Positions 44,995 to 54,479 of a DNA stretch of 64,000 nt are shown here, piece by piece. Numbering within the stretch: the stretch's first letter is position 1; each line of letters opens with the position of its first letter. Source of the DNA: Staphylococcus shinii (lineage in GTDB: Bacteria > Bacillota > Bacilli > Staphylococcales > Staphylococcaceae); the NCBI RefSeq assembly GCF_017583065.1, contig NZ_JAGEVL010000007.1, forward strand, positions 310,001 through 374,000, given 5' to 3'. The notes beneath the pieces are model-generated. The model saw only the letters and a program-made list of their open reading frames with translations, did not search any database and was not told where the DNA came from. The translations under genes were made by a program, and so were the position numbers.

Positions 44995-45201
44995 ATGAAT
45001 GAAGTAAATAAAGTTATTTACATTGTTTTAGCCGTTTTTTTAGGTAGCTTTGGTATTCATAAATTTTATGCTAGAAAAACAGGAATGGGATTATTATTCT
45101 TAGTATTTTGTTGGACTGGTGTTCCACAAATTTTAGCTATCATAGGCGCAATATTAACATTGTTCAAACCAGCAGATCAAAATGGTAACGTGTTAGTATA
45201 A
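44995..45201 (+). CDS. TM2-domain protein
   Basis: A 68-residue protein with the TM2 signature: VFLGSFGIHKFYARKTGMG joining two helices, and QILAIIGAILTLFKPAD at the end. TM2 proteins are small membrane proteins of unknown role in bacteria. The start follows AAGGAGATAA. A hairpin at 45.23-45.27 kb probably ends the transcript. Confidence 0.85.
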   Translation: MNEVNKVIYIVLAVFLGSFGIHKFYARKTGMGLLFLVFCWTGVPQILAIIGAILTLFKPADQNGNVLV

Positions 45202-45944
45202 TCACAATTAAAAAATATACTCATAATAGCTGTAAAGTAATTTATCATTTTGGATTGCTTTATAGCTTTTTTAGTTAAAAGGCAAAATTTTACGTTTAAA
45301 ATAAGAAGTTTTAATAAACAAAAAGGGAGCGTTTCATATATTGATTAGCTTAAAAATATATTTGTAAACAATTGTTTTATACATATAATTTCATTTTTTA
45401 GTATAAGAATGGTTATTTAATTTAAAGGTGGTTTTGTTTTGAATTTATTGAGTTTTGTAATTGTTATGTTTGTTTGATCAATTAAGTTGGCTACATTGAA
45501 AAAGTAGGACTTTAATTTTCAAAGCATTTTAACATAAAATTATATATGATTGCGCCGTATTTTGGCGAGACTCTTGGGGAACAGGACAAGTTGAAGACTA
45601 CAGGCTGAAGCTGTCCTCTAAGAAAGCGAGCTAACAATACGAAGTATTGAATAAAAAAGAAGCACTTAGAGGATTGAATTGAATCATCTAAGTGCTATTT
45701 ATCTAGGATTTATGTCCCAGGCTCTATCTATAGTTTAATTTATGAAATTAACATTAAATTAAAAAAACTTTGTAAATTTTACAATTCAAATTAAATATTG
45801 TCATAGCAGTATTTAATTTATAAACATTTAAATTTATAAATGTATCGTGATAGACAAAACATTATTATTTGTTATGATTAAACAAACGCTCACATAATTG
45901 AAAACACTGTAACGATTAAAATATTGATAATCGAGGTAATGCTT
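45202..45944. other. Intergenic region with dispersed repeat
   Basis: It contains a terminator-like hairpin (CTGTAAAGTAA to TTGCTTTATAG, about 45229-45272), the repeat described below and AT-rich DNA. No gene is convincing; a 12-codon frame near 45439 (MNLLSFVIVMFV) has a possible ribosome site but is too short to claim. Confidence 0.45.
45550..45730. repeat. Dispersed staphylococcal intergenic repeat
   Basis: The left part reads GGCGAGACTCTTGGGGAAC and holds a GGACAAG/AGCTGTCC-type pairing. The right part, AAGCACTTAGAGGATT through TTTATGTCCCAGGCTC, matches the right half of the repeat at 23391-23480. These compound repeats are common between staphylococcal genes. Confidence 0.6.
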
Positions 45945-46163
45945 ATGACATTTTATAATTTTGTAATCGGTTTTATAGAAGATGATACACCACTCGGGCA
46001 ACTTGCGCATAATATTATTGGCGACAAAAATTTTCCGAAAAATGAAACAAGCTTTATTGCATTAAATTCGTATTTCTATAGTAACTATTTTGATCATGAA
46101 GTTTTAGCTTCTGCCAAGCGAGCATTAAGTTTATATCGACATAACGTAGAGTTAGCTAATTAA
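45945..46163 (+). CDS. YozE-family (UPF0346) protein
   Basis: A 72-residue YozE_SAM_like protein with MTFYNFVIGFIEDDTPLG, HNIIGDKNFPKNE and the SYFYSNYFDHE type core. Members are small, helical and of unknown function; S. aureus has several. ATG 45945 follows CGAGGTAAT. Confidence 0.85.
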   Translation: MTFYNFVIGFIEDDTPLGQLAHNIIGDKNFPKNETSFIALNSYFYSNYFDHEVLASAKRALSLYRHNVELAN

Positions 46164-46167
46164 TAAT

Positions 46168-46404
46168 TTAATTGTCATAATACCAATTTTGTTTTTCTAA
46201 GGCAGCTTTTATATCTGTTGTTTTAAAATTAATTTCGTTGTTTCTAATAGAAAAAGGTTCAATGATATTTTGTGCCATCCAAGAATTAATGAGTTCCTTT
46301 GGCAATCCATCTAGTTCCATGTCACTTTTGCTTAGTACAAAGCATTCCCAATCAAGTGAAATATTAGAAGGATTGATATAATTACATTCATTAATTTGAT
46401 TCAT
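46168..46404 (-). CDS. Small hypothetical protein
   Basis: A 78-residue soluble protein beginning MNQINECNYINPSNISLDW. The ATG follows GAGGAGTG. It converges on the YozE gene four bases away. No family recognised. Confidence 0.6.
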   Translation of the reverse strand: MNQINECNYINPSNISLDWECFVLSKSDMELDGLPKELINSWMAQNIIEPFSIRNNEINFKTTDIKAALEKQNWYYDN

Positions 46405-46757
46405 AAAAACACTCCTCAATATTGTAAATCCGACGTTAACTTTTACCCATGTAAAACATAAATAAAACGGTTTGTATGATACAAATTTATTTCTTCTAAT
46501 ATTTCTTGTTTACTATCTACGTTTATGTTGAAATATGAACGCTAAAATACTGCAATGGGGCATATGAGATGTATCAATATATGAACAGACAAAAGTGGGA
46601 CCTTGTATAATGATTACTATCTCCAGGTTGGAGCAATAAATCATAAATGCTACAATGCTTGCCATAAGTATATAGAAATGGGGCTATGCCGCCTATCTTT
46701 TTAGATAAGTTGCATAGCCCCATATTTTATAATTTATTTTAAAAGTTTACTTTGAAG
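46405..46757. other. Intergenic region with citM terminator
   Basis: No gene seen. The hairpin GGGGCTATGC to GCATAGCCCC with an inner pair (46678-46724) probably ends the leftward transporter gene. Confidence 0.5.
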
Positions 46758-48053
46758 TTACCACGGTATAATTCCTAAAATACACGCAACAAGTATCATA
46801 AATAAACTAGATCCAACTGCCCATTTTATTACAATTCTTTGATTTTGTCCGTATTCTATATCAAGCATACCAACTAGTAAATAACCAGCGGCATATAAAG
46901 GACTTAGTACATGTAATGGTTGGCCTAATACAGAAGCTCTTGCCATATCAACTTTTGAAATACCGAATTGATGTGCAGATTCAGCAAGAATTGGTAGTAC
47001 ACCATAATAGAATGGGTCGTTTGCCATGAAGTATGTAAAAGGCCCACTTAATATCGCAGTTATCAATGCAAAATGATTACCCATAGCATCTGGAATGATA
47101 TTTACTAAGGCATTTGCCATTTCATTAACCATTTTTGTACCGTTCATCACACCTGTAAAAATACCAGAGGCAAATACTAAACTAATAACTGATAATACAT
47201 CGCCTGCATGTTTTTTAACCACTGAATTTTGAATACTAAGATTTGGATAATTTAATAAAATTGCGATTCCAAACCAAAGCATAAACATTACTGGGATTGG
47301 TAGTATACCTATTACCAAACAGACAATTAGTGAAATTGTAAGTATTGCATTTGGTATCAACATTTTTGGTCTTTTCAGCAATGAGTCTTCAGTTGAAATT
47401 TCTGGTTTAATGTCATTTAAATCTATATCGGTATAAGATGTAATATGTCTTTTAGCTCGTTTTCCTAGTATGAACGCAACACCGAAAGCAAAAACAATAC
47501 CTGCGATCATTGCAGGTATTATAGGAATAAATACTTCTTCGGTTGTTACTTGCAAAGAAGAAATAGCTCGAGCTGTCGGGCCGCCCCAAGGTAACATATT
47601 CATAACACCAATAGATAATAATGCAAGCGTTGACAGTGTGTATAAACTCATACCAATTTTTTTATAAAGTGGCATCATTGCTGTGACAGTGATAATAAAT
47701 GTAGTTGTGCCATCTCCATCCAATGCCACCATTGAAGCTAATATTACAGTACCAAATGCAATTTTAACGGGATCCCCTTTGACCACTTTAATGATTTGGT
47801 TAATTACAGGTTCAAATAGACCCGCATCTATCATAACTCCGAAATAAAGAATTGCGAATGTAAGCATAATTCCTGTCGGTGCAACTGTTTCTATTCCTTC
47901 GAGCATAAATTTACCTAACCCAGCATAGAACCCACCAAGCAAAGCGAAAATTGTTGGTAAAACAATTAAAGCTGTTAATGCTGACATTTTACGCGTCATG
48001 ATTAATATCATAAAAATAATTATCATGATAAAACCTAATAATGCTAAATTCAT
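46758..48053 (-). CDS. CitM-family citrate-metal transporter
   Basis: A 431-residue protein with about twelve hydrophobic helices. It matches the CitMHS family, with ALDGDGTTTFIITVTAMMPL in the first half, MNMLPWGGPTARA in the middle and FMANDPFYYGVLPIL and QPLHVLSPLYAAGYLLVG in the second half. Such carriers import citrate complexed with Mg or other divalent ions. The start follows AAGGGGGAG. There is no adjacent two-component regulator. Confidence 0.85.
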   Translation of the reverse strand: MNLALLGFIMIIIFMILIMTRKMSALTALIVLPTIFALLGGFYAGLGKFMLEGIETVAPTGIMLTFAILYFGVMIDAGLFEPVINQIIKVVKGDPVKIAFGTVILASMVALDGDGTTTFIITVTAMMPLYKKIGMSLYTLSTLALLSIGVMNMLPWGGPTARAISSLQVTTEEVFIPIIPAMIAGIVFAFGVAFILGKRAKRHITSYTDIDLNDIKPEISTEDSLLKRPKMLIPNAILTISLIVCLVIGILPIPVMFMLWFGIAILLNYPNLSIQNSVVKKHAGDVLSVISLVFASGIFTGVMNGTKMVNEMANALVNIIPDAMGNHFALITAILSGPFTYFMANDPFYYGVLPILAESAHQFGISKVDMARASVLGQPLHVLSPLYAAGYLLVGMLDIEYGQNQRIVIKWAVGSSLFMILVACILGIIPW

Positions 48054-48144
48054 AATGTTCTCCCCCTTATTTTTTATATTATAGCGTTTTCAGAAAATTT
48101 GTAAATTTATATTTACAGCATAATAATATATATAAAATCATAAA

Positions 48145-48185
48145 AAGCTTCATAGTTACAGATATAGTAACCATAAAGCTTTTAT
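48145..48185 (-). terminator. Terminator-like hairpin after the 87-aa membrane protein
   Basis: AAAAGCTT at 48146-48153 and AAGCTTTT at 48175-48182 form the outer stem, with ATAGTTAC and TAGTAACCAT inside. Confidence 0.6.
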
Positions 48186-48210
48186 AAATAAGTTGAGATA
48201 TTTATTAGTA

Positions 48211-48474
48211 TTATAAAAAACCAATTACAAAAGGTTTCCATAATGGATAGCTTAATAAAACGAATGAAAATATGGAAACACATAGTGCGAATAAATTAGC
48301 AATACGGTCGCCACGTATTGCTGCATATATATTAATTAATATAACGCCTAAGATAAATAGTCCGCCTGCTAATATCGGCAGTTTGCCTTCTAAAACTTCG
48401 TTTACTACTAACAATGGAGTAGCAAGTGTGATTAATGACAAGAACAGTGATAATAATGTTGTAGCATATTTCAA
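48211..48474 (-). CDS. Small membrane protein
   Basis: An 87-residue protein with three hydrophobic helices (about 6-26, 36-56 and 63-82). TTG 48474 is chosen because AGAGAGGGC lies about ten bases upstream; an in-frame ATG at 48540 would place that site inside the gene. Function unknown. Confidence 0.6.
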   Translation of the reverse strand: MKYATTLLSLFLSLITLATPLLVVNEVLEGKLPILAGGLFILGVILINIYAAIRGDRIANLFALCVSIFSFVLLSYPLWKPFVIGFL

Positions 48475-48711
48475 AATGTTCAGCCCTCTCTTAAATAATA
48501 AGATGAATAGAATATTTATTGATACAATAGCACTTAACAAAAATAATATTTGTTAAGCAATATAATTGCAAGTTATTTTTAAGATTAGTTGGACAGGATT
48601 ATAGTAAGCAAACTGTTTAAAATTAAAAACAATCTATCAACTTGCACGTAAAATTAATTGTGAGGTAGGGGATTTGGTCTCCTGTTGTCAACGATTTATC
48701 AATCACTGTTA

Positions 48712-49248
48712 TTAAGCAAATAAATCATCGTCATCACCGTTAAAGTAATATATAAGCCAGTGTTCATCTACATAATAATTATCATACTTTCTAGCGTGCT
48801 GTTCTAAAACAAGTGTTTCAAAATTTAAGTTACTAAAAAAGACTTTGCCACTGATATTATTTGAAATAAGTGAAGTCATCAATATTTCAATTTCTTTTTC
48901 ATGGCATATTTCAAATATTTGACGCATAAGCATTTTTGAAATAAGTTCTTTGGAAATTTGACTTTCATCTTTAATGCACATATTTTCTAAGGTTGCTTTA
49001 TGAGATAAACTATAGGTTTGGTGATGGATTAATGTAACAGCGCCAATAAGAACATCTTGTTCGAAAGCTCCAAGAACGATACAATCTGTTGAATCTGCAG
49101 ATAATAGTTTGTGTAAATCTGTATCATTTAAGCACTTCTCATTTTGTAATTTCCAGGCTAATACTTCGAGTTCTTTATGAATGCCTTGTAGTAATAAGGA
49201 TTTATAAATAGAAAAATCTTCAGTAGTTAAATAACGAATTTGCGTCAT
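48712..49248 (-). CDS. GNAT-like acetyltransferase
   Basis: A 178-residue protein with the N-terminal pattern IRYLTTEDFSIYKSLLLQG, central LGAFEQDVLIGAVTLIHHQ, an ENMCIKDESQ strand-helix region and FFSNLNFETL. It fits the GNAT fold, although the acetyl-CoA loop is weak. The acidic tail is DDDDLFA. The start follows TAGGAGGCA. Confidence 0.65.
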   Translation of the reverse strand: MTQIRYLTTEDFSIYKSLLLQGIHKELEVLAWKLQNEKCLNDTDLHKLLSADSTDCIVLGAFEQDVLIGAVTLIHHQTYSLSHKATLENMCIKDESQISKELISKMLMRQIFEICHEKEIEILMTSLISNNISGKVFFSNLNFETLVLEQHARKYDNYYVDEHWLIYYFNGDDDDLFA

Positions 49249-49523
49249 TCAATGCCTCCTAACTTCTGCAAAGGTTTTTTTATAATGTATGAATAATTCT
49301 CGTTTACCAATTTAATTATAATATTAAAGGAAATAATTTATTTGAGCAATACTATCTTTAATGTTTTACAAAAATATGTGGACATTTACAATTCAAGATA
49401 CAAAAGAATAGGTTTTTATAAAGTTTTAAATTTATTTTAATATGTATTTTAAGTAAATAAGAGAGATATGATAATTATGGTATAATGTAGTGAGACGCAT
49501 AAATGTGAATGGAGGCATAAATT

Positions 49524-49634
49524 GTGGGAGCTTTAATAACTATTATAGTTTCACTAGCAGTGCTAATCCTGATTTCTTTTGCTGTATTAATTGCTTATAT
49601 CTTTTCTCAAAGTAAAGATGAAGGGAACAAGTGA
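49524..49634 (+). CDS. Short membrane peptide (36 aa)
   Basis: A 36-residue peptide with one hydrophobic helix (LITIIVSLAVLILISFAV) and a charged tail SQSKDEGNK. The GTG start has a GGAGGCAT site. Peptides of this type lie near ohr/aroD in staphylococci, but I cannot name it. Confidence 0.45.
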   Translation: MGALITIIVSLAVLILISFAVLIAYIFSQSKDEGNK

Positions 49635-49693
49635 TTAAATTTTATGTAAGCATTAAAGCATCTAGATTTTACATCAGGAATAAAAAGACAAAA

Positions 49694-49734
49694 AACCCCT
49701 CAAAAATTTCAAATAAGAAATTTTCGAGGGGAAA
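49694..49734. terminator. Bidirectional terminator
   Basis: CCCCTCAAAAATTTC and GAAATTTTCGAGGGG pair between the small peptide gene and ohr. Confidence 0.8.
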
Positions 49735-49738
49735 TAAA

Positions 49739-50164
49739 TTAGTCAACTACTGATACATTTAAGTCAACTTCGATGTTGCCACGTGTAGCTTTTGAATATG
49801 GACAAAATTCATGCGCGTCTTGTAAATATTTCTCAGCTTCTTCTTGAGATAATACATTTTTAACTTTTGCATCAATTGAGACGCTTAATTTAGGGCTTTC
49901 AGCGTCTGGGTCATCTTCTAAACGTACTGTTAAAGTAACTTCTGGCTCAGCGCCTCTAACTTTGTTTTGTTTTAAGATTAAATCAAATGCGCCATTAAAA
50001 CATGAAGCATATCCGGCTGCAAACAATTGCTCTGGGTTCGTACCTTTTTCAGCATCAGCTTGAGCTGGTGGCACAATTGCTACATCAATTGCTTTATCAT
50101 CAGTTTGAACGTGACCATTACGTCCACCTGTATTTGTTGCTTTTGTTTCATAATTTACTGCCAT
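49739..50164 (-). CDS. ohr: Organic hydroperoxide resistance protein (Ohr/OsmC)
   Basis: A 141-residue thiol peroxidase that reduces organic hydroperoxides. The reactive cysteine is Cys55 in YASCFNGA and the resolving one Cys121 in [23 protein letters not shown] is typical of the Ohr branch. The start follows AAGGAGGTC. No OhrR-type regulator is next to it. Confidence 0.9.
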   Translation of the reverse strand: MAVNYETKATNTGGRNGHVQTDDKAIDVAIVPPAQADAEKGTNPEQLFAAGYASCFNGAFDLILKQNKVRGAEPEVTLTVRLEDDPDAESPKLSVSIDAKVKNVLSQEEAEKYLQDAHEFCPYSKATRGNIEVDLNVSVVD

Positions 50165-50317
50165 TTTATGACCTCCTTAAAAACTTCTAATTCATGTTTA
50201 CCCAAGAAAAATTATTTAAATCATTTCAACGAGTAATTTATATGTTTTTTTAATTGTATTATTTTTAGAAATTGTTATACAATTATTTAAATATTACTTA
50301 TAAAAGGAAGTTTAAAC

Positions 50318-51037
50318 ATGGCAAAAGTTGATATAGCTGTAACAATTGCACCTGAACGTGAATTACTACGAACTACAATTGAAGATTTGAAACAATATCA
50401 ATCATCTATAGATATTATAGAACTAAGAATAGATCAATGGTCAGTTTTTGATGAAACATATCTGGCGAAAATTGCTGAAGATATATACAATTTAAACTTA
50501 AATAAAAAATTATTAGTAACCTATCGAACGAAGACACAAGGTGGAGAAGGTCTACTAGAAAACGACGCATACTTAAACGTGCTAAAGAGGATAATTCCAT
50601 TAAACTACATCGATATGATAGATATTGAATATGAAGAAGCTATGCCAATAGAAAAATATCATACAGTAATAGATTCAGCGCATCGTGAAAATCTAGAAGT
50701 TGTCTTATCACAACATAATTTCAAAAAGACACCTAAATTGGAAATTTTAAAACGTTTATATTATAAAATGCATCAGCTTGAGCCAGATTATTTAAAAGTA
50801 GCTGTTATGCCTCATGATAAACAAGATGTCTTAAATTTATTAAATGCAATGTCTGAGACAGTAGACACGGTTTCACAAAACGTTGTTGGTATAGCGATGT
50901 CTAAGTTAGGGTTAATTTCAAGAACTGCTCAGGGATTGTTCGGAGGTTCAGTTTCATACGGTTGTTTAGATGCGCCAAAAGCGCCTGGTCAAATTCATGT
51001 TGAAAAATTAAAAGAACAAATTAAATTATACGAGTAG
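50318..51037 (+). CDS. aroD: 3-dehydroquinate dehydratase, type I
   Basis: A 239-residue TIM-barrel enzyme of the shikimate pathway that forms 3-dehydroshikimate through a Schiff base. Lys160 in YLKVAVMP is the imine lysine, and SQHNFKKTP and the C-terminal GSVSYGCLDAPKAPGQI are typical. The start follows AAAAGGAAG. Confidence 0.93.
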   Translation: MAKVDIAVTIAPERELLRTTIEDLKQYQSSIDIIELRIDQWSVFDETYLAKIAEDIYNLNLNKKLLVTYRTKTQGGEGLLENDAYLNVLKRIIPLNYIDMIDIEYEEAMPIEKYHTVIDSAHRENLEVVLSQHNFKKTPKLEILKRLYYKMHQLEPDYLKVAVMPHDKQDVLNLLNAMSETVDTVSQNVVGIAMSKLGLISRTAQGLFGGSVSYGCLDAPKAPGQIHVEKLKEQIKLYE

Positions 51038-51103
51038 TTTGAAAATAGTGGTCGCCTGATTTATAATTGAAAATAATTATCATTAACGAAAGGGCGATAA
51101 TCA

Positions 51104-51643
51104 ATGGAACTACAAGATGCAATTGCACATCGTAGAAGTATTAAGGTTTTTAAAAGAGACATGACGATAGATGATAACGCATTATATCAAGCAATACAGC
51201 AAGCGACAGACGCGCCCAATCATGGTATGAGAGAGCCTTGGAGAGTGGTTCATATCGCTAAAGATCGTTTAGGTCCGATGAGTAAACAACTCTCAGAAGT
51301 TGCCTTTCCTAATTTAGATAAAAAACAAGAAAATCATTATAATACCGTTACGAATCTTGGTGGCATGCTTGCCTTAATTCTAAAAAGGGATCCGAGACAA
51401 CGAGAAAATTTAGAGAATAACATGGCATTTGGCGCTTTCGCACAAAACCTAATGTTATTGTTGTATGAAGCTGGTATTGGCACATGTTGGAAATCACCGA
51501 CATATATATTTACGCCTGAAATAAGATCAATATTTAATGTAAAGGATGATGAACAACTTGTAGGTTTCTTATATCTTACAGATTTACAAGACGAGATGCC
51601 ACATAGAAAACGTCATGCGGAGCAGGTAATAGAAAAGTTTTAA
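51104..51643 (+). CDS. Nitroreductase-family flavoprotein
   Basis: A 179-residue FMN-dependent oxidoreductase of the YdjA-like branch. The N-terminal HRRSIKVFKRDM binds FMN phosphate, followed by DAPNHGMREPWRVV, FGAFAQNLMLLLYEAGIGT and WKSP. The substrate is unknown. The start follows AAAGGGCGAT. A terminator follows. Confidence 0.88.
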   Translation: MELQDAIAHRRSIKVFKRDMTIDDNALYQAIQQATDAPNHGMREPWRVVHIAKDRLGPMSKQLSEVAFPNLDKKQENHYNTVTNLGGMLALILKRDPRQRENLENNMAFGAFAQNLMLLLYEAGIGTCWKSPTYIFTPEIRSIFNVKDDEQLVGFLYLTDLQDEMPHRKRHAEQVIEKF

Positions 51644-51654
51644 AGCAAATTTTA

Positions 51655-51707
51655 GGGAGTGAGATAAGAATCAAATTTTACGTTAGATTCTTATCCCACT
51701 CCCAATT
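51655..51707 (+). terminator. Terminator of the nitroreductase gene
   Basis: GGGAGTGAGATAAGAATC and GATTCTTATCCCACTCCC form a long stem around about 14 bases. No T-run is obvious. Confidence 0.65.
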
Positions 51708-51739
51708 GTTATAGCTATTCACTCAAAATTTAAAAATAA

Positions 51740-52050
51740 TGTTTATATAAAAAATGAGAGAGTGAGACAAAAATCTAATTCATTTAAAAAGATTGCGACG
51801 GCCTGTTAGTAAAGGCGAGTAGGGTTGAGAGGGACAAAAGGCCTACTTAAGTCTAAGGTTATTATAAGGTCCCACTAATTTAAAACTGGTTACAAGAGCT
51901 GGTGCTCATGCATAAGAACCACTAACTTTCAAAAGTGAAACACATGTGTATGGACTCAGGTGTAAGAGCCACTAACTCAAAACTGATTGCCTGAACTAAA
52001 GCTCATGCATAAGAGCCACTAACTCAATAAATTGAGAAGTGGCTCTTTAA
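51740..52050. repeat. Tandem intergenic repeat array (CCACTAACT family)
   Basis: Four units start near 51863, 51912, 51963 and 52009 with ATAAG or TAAG, two or three variable bases and CCACTAA, at 46-51-base spacing. Variable hairpin-forming spacers lie between them. The last unit ends in the palindrome CTCAATAAATTGAG flanked by CCACTAA and AAGTGG, the reverse complement of the piece at 8106-8150. It is not a CRISPR: units are diverged and spacers are related to each other. Confidence 0.65.
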
Positions 52051-52127
52051 AAAATACTGCTATTACAAAGATTAAGGCTGGACATTTAATTTGCCCCAGC
52101 CACTTAAAATGAGATAAAAAATCTCAA

Positions 52128-52448
52128 TTATTTAAATGTTTCAGCTAAAAATGATTCTACTTGTTCTGGTGATTTTGCATTAGCTGAGTGTAAGTGAGCT
52201 AATTTTTCTCCATTTTTAAATACTAATAAGCTTGGTATACCCATCACGTCGTTGTCAGCTGCAACGTCTTCAAGCTCATCACGATTAACTGTAAACCAAT
52301 CGTAATCATTGTATTTTTCTTGGATAGGGTCAATCCACATATCCATTGCTTTACAGTCAGGACACCAGCCAGCTTCGAATTTCACAATAACTGGATTACT
52401 ACTTTGTACAGTTTCTTTAAATGCTTCATTTGTATTAATAGGTTTCAT
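52128..52448 (-). CDS. Thioredoxin-like protein
   Basis: A 106-residue thioredoxin-fold protein with the redox motif WCPDCK (Cys29 and Cys32) and the cis-proline in GIPSLLVF. The altered active site (CPDC rather than CGPC) suggests a specific partner. The start follows AAAAGGAGAAA. It probably acts in the cytoplasm in thiol reduction. Confidence 0.88.
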   Translation of the reverse strand: MKPINTNEAFKETVQSSNPVIVKFEAGWCPDCKAMDMWIDPIQEKYNDYDWFTVNRDELEDVAADNDVMGIPSLLVFKNGEKLAHLHSANAKSPEQVESFLAETFK

Positions 52449-52589
52449 AAATTTCTCCTTTTTAAAAATATAATTAAGCTTATTATAACGGACATTTTAA
52501 AGTTATAAAAAAAATCAGCTTATTAATTAGAGCGTTTTAGCAATAAATTTGATATATTAATGTTAACTAGTTATAGGAGGTACAGAATA

Positions 52590-52946
52590 ATGATAAAATT
52601 TTACCAATATCCTAATTGTACTACTTGTAAAAAAGCAGCTAAGTTTTTACAAGACTACGGTGTGAGCTTTGAACCAATCGATATAGTGCAGCATACGCCC
52701 ACTAAAAACGAGTTTAAAGAAATTTTAGAGGCTACAGATATCGATATAAATAAACTTTTTAATACGCACGGTGCTAAATATCGTGAATTAGGTCTTAAAG
52801 ACAAAATGAGTGATCTTACTGATGATGAAAAGTTAGATTTATTATCAACAAATGGTATGTTGGTCAAAAGACCATTAGCTATTTCTGGAGACAAAGTTAC
52901 AGTAGGTTTTAAAGAAGACCAATATAAAGCAACATGGTTATCTTAA
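52590..52946 (+). CDS. ArsC/Spx-family protein
   Basis: A 118-residue protein of the Spx/MgsR/YusI branch with CTTC near the N-terminus (FYQYPNCTTCKKA) and KRPLAISGDKVTVGF at the end. It lacks evidence of arsenate specificity; Spx-like members bind RNA polymerase or act as reductases. ATG 52590 follows TAGGAGGTAC. Confidence 0.85.
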   Translation: MIKFYQYPNCTTCKKAAKFLQDYGVSFEPIDIVQHTPTKNEFKEILEATDIDINKLFNTHGAKYRELGLKDKMSDLTDDEKLDLLSTNGMLVKRPLAISGDKVTVGFKEDQYKATWLS

Positions 52947-53121
52947 TTACTTTTTTATAAAAAAAGTAATCTCTGTAAGTTGTAAATATAAATAATATAT
53001 GTAAACGCTTCAACTATTGCTGTGAAAACATTATAAAAATATTAATATGTCAAGAAATAGTTGATTGTATGGTATGCATATGGCATCATTAATATGTAAA
53101 ATCATTTAGGAGGGGATTCTC

Positions 53122-53502
53122 GTGGCAGTACCGAGTGAATTAAAATATTCTAAAGAACATGAATGGGTAAAAGTTGAAGGTAATACAGTAACTATTGGTA
53201 TCACTGAATACGCTCAAGGTGAACTTGGCGACATCGTATTCGTTGAATTACCAGAAGTTGATGACGAAATTAATGAAGGCGACACTTTTGGTAGTGTTGA
53301 ATCCGTAAAAACAGTTTCAGAACTATACGCGCCTGTATCAGGTAAAGTAGTTGAATCTAACGACGAGTTAGAAGATAGCCCAGAATTCGTAAATGAATCA
53401 CCATACGAAAAAGCTTGGATGGTTAAAGTTGAACTAAGTGATGAAAGTCAATTAGATGAATTATTAACTGCTGAGCAATATTCAGAAATGATTGGCGAAT
53501 AA
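53122..53502 (+). CDS. gcvH: Glycine cleavage system H protein
   Basis: A 126-residue lipoyl carrier protein. The lipoylated lysine is Lys63 in [11 protein letters not shown], with [16 protein letters not shown] before it and SPYEKAWM later. The GTG start follows AGGAGGGGA. It stands apart from gcvT/gcvP; in staphylococci free GcvH also carries lipoate for transfer to other complexes. Confidence 0.95.
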   Translation: MAVPSELKYSKEHEWVKVEGNTVTIGITEYAQGELGDIVFVELPEVDDEINEGDTFGSVESVKTVSELYAPVSGKVVESNDELEDSPEFVNESPYEKAWMVKVELSDESQLDELLTAEQYSEMIGE

Positions 53503-53512
53503 TATAACATTG

Positions 53513-53546
53513 AACTCCATGATATAATTATCTTGGAGTTTTTCTT
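53513..53546 (+). terminator. Terminator of gcvH
   Basis: AACTCCA and TGGAGTT pair around an AT-rich loop, followed by TTTCTT. Confidence 0.65.
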
Positions 53547-53736
53547 ATAGCACTGTAGATTATTGAAAACTTAGGAATTATATAAGCCTAACAAGTTCAT
53601 CTTAATTTTAAAAAATGATAAATTATGGTTGTAATAATAAGAAATGTTTTAACTATGTAAATTATGTTTATTGTCACCACGGATTGTGAAGAACTAAGTA
53701 GAAAGATTTACTATCAACATTTAGAGGGTGGATGTC

Positions 53737-54129
53737 ATGACGATACTGAACCAAGTAATTGTTGTCGAAGGAAAGTCAGACAAGAAACGAGTCAAACAGG
53801 TAATTGATCAACCGATAGAAATTATCTGCACGAATGGTACGATGGGTGTAGATAAATTAGATGAAATGATCGATACTTTATATGACAAGCAAGTATATAT
53901 TCTTGTAGATTCTGATGATGAAGGTGAAAGAATACGAAAATGGTTCAAACGCTATTTAAGTGAGAGTAGACATATAAGAGTAGATAAAAAATTTTGTGAA
54001 GTTGCTCGTTGTCCTAGACCATATTTATCTAGAGTATTGGAAAAACATGGTTTTATAGTAAAGGATGAGGACAAAGTAGCGAAAGCAAGATTGGATTATA
54101 TAGCTGAAAGGGTAAGTTTATTAACATGA
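53737..54129 (+). CDS. Toprim-domain protein (RNase M5-like)
   Basis: A 130-residue single Toprim domain. The acidic metal site is VVEGKSDKKR (Glu) and VDSDDEGERIRKW (DxD). This resembles the N-terminal part of RNase M5 and the small Toprim proteins of Firmicutes. ATG 53737 follows TAGAGGGTGG. It overlaps the next gene by four bases (ATGA), so translation is coupled. Confidence 0.85.
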   Translation: MTILNQVIVVEGKSDKKRVKQVIDQPIEIICTNGTMGVDKLDEMIDTLYDKQVYILVDSDDEGERIRKWFKRYLSESRHIRVDKKFCEVARCPRPYLSRVLEKHGFIVKDEDKVAKARLDYIAERVSLLT

Positions 54130-54425
54130 ATGTAACAAGTGAACAACGCGTTGACGTCAATAAATATATAAACGAAGATAAGTATCTTATATTTGGTTAT
54201 ACGCCAACATGTGGGACATGTAAGATTTCTGAACGTATGCTAGATATTGCGAATGATATTTTGAAATTACCTACAATAAAAATGGACTTAAACTTTCATC
54301 CCGATTTTAGCCAATCGTATGAAATTCAATCTGTACCAGTTTTATTAGTAATGTCAAAAGGTGAAGAGCAAAAAAGAATCTATGCGTTTCAATCGGTGCC
54401 TTATTTGTTAGAAAATTTAAAATAG
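54126..54425 (+). CDS. Thioredoxin-like protein
   Basis: A 99-residue thioredoxin-fold protein with TCGTCK as redox site and SVPVLLV as the cis-proline region. Its start overlaps the Toprim gene stop. The conserved pairing suggests a shared function, unknown. It precedes the SAM riboswitch. Confidence 0.85.
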   Translation: MNVTSEQRVDVNKYINEDKYLIFGYTPTCGTCKISERMLDIANDILKLPTIKMDLNFHPDFSQSYEIQSVPVLLVMSKGEEQKRIYAFQSVPYLLENLK

Positions 54426-54479
54426 TTATTGACGAAACATTAGTGCAATGGTAGGATTAAAAATAATTAAATAATGAAA

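Noticed and set aside
45439-45477. 12-codon hydrophobic peptide frame
   Set aside because: There is a possible ribosome site, but it is too short to distinguish from chance and has no relative seen here.
45550-45660. tRNA-like or structural RNA gene
   Set aside because: It looks structured, but the sequence matches dispersed staphylococcal repeats and no cloverleaf can be drawn.
51863-52050. CRISPR array
   Set aside because: Units are only partly conserved, spacers are similar in design and contain hairpins, there are only four units, and there are no cas genes.
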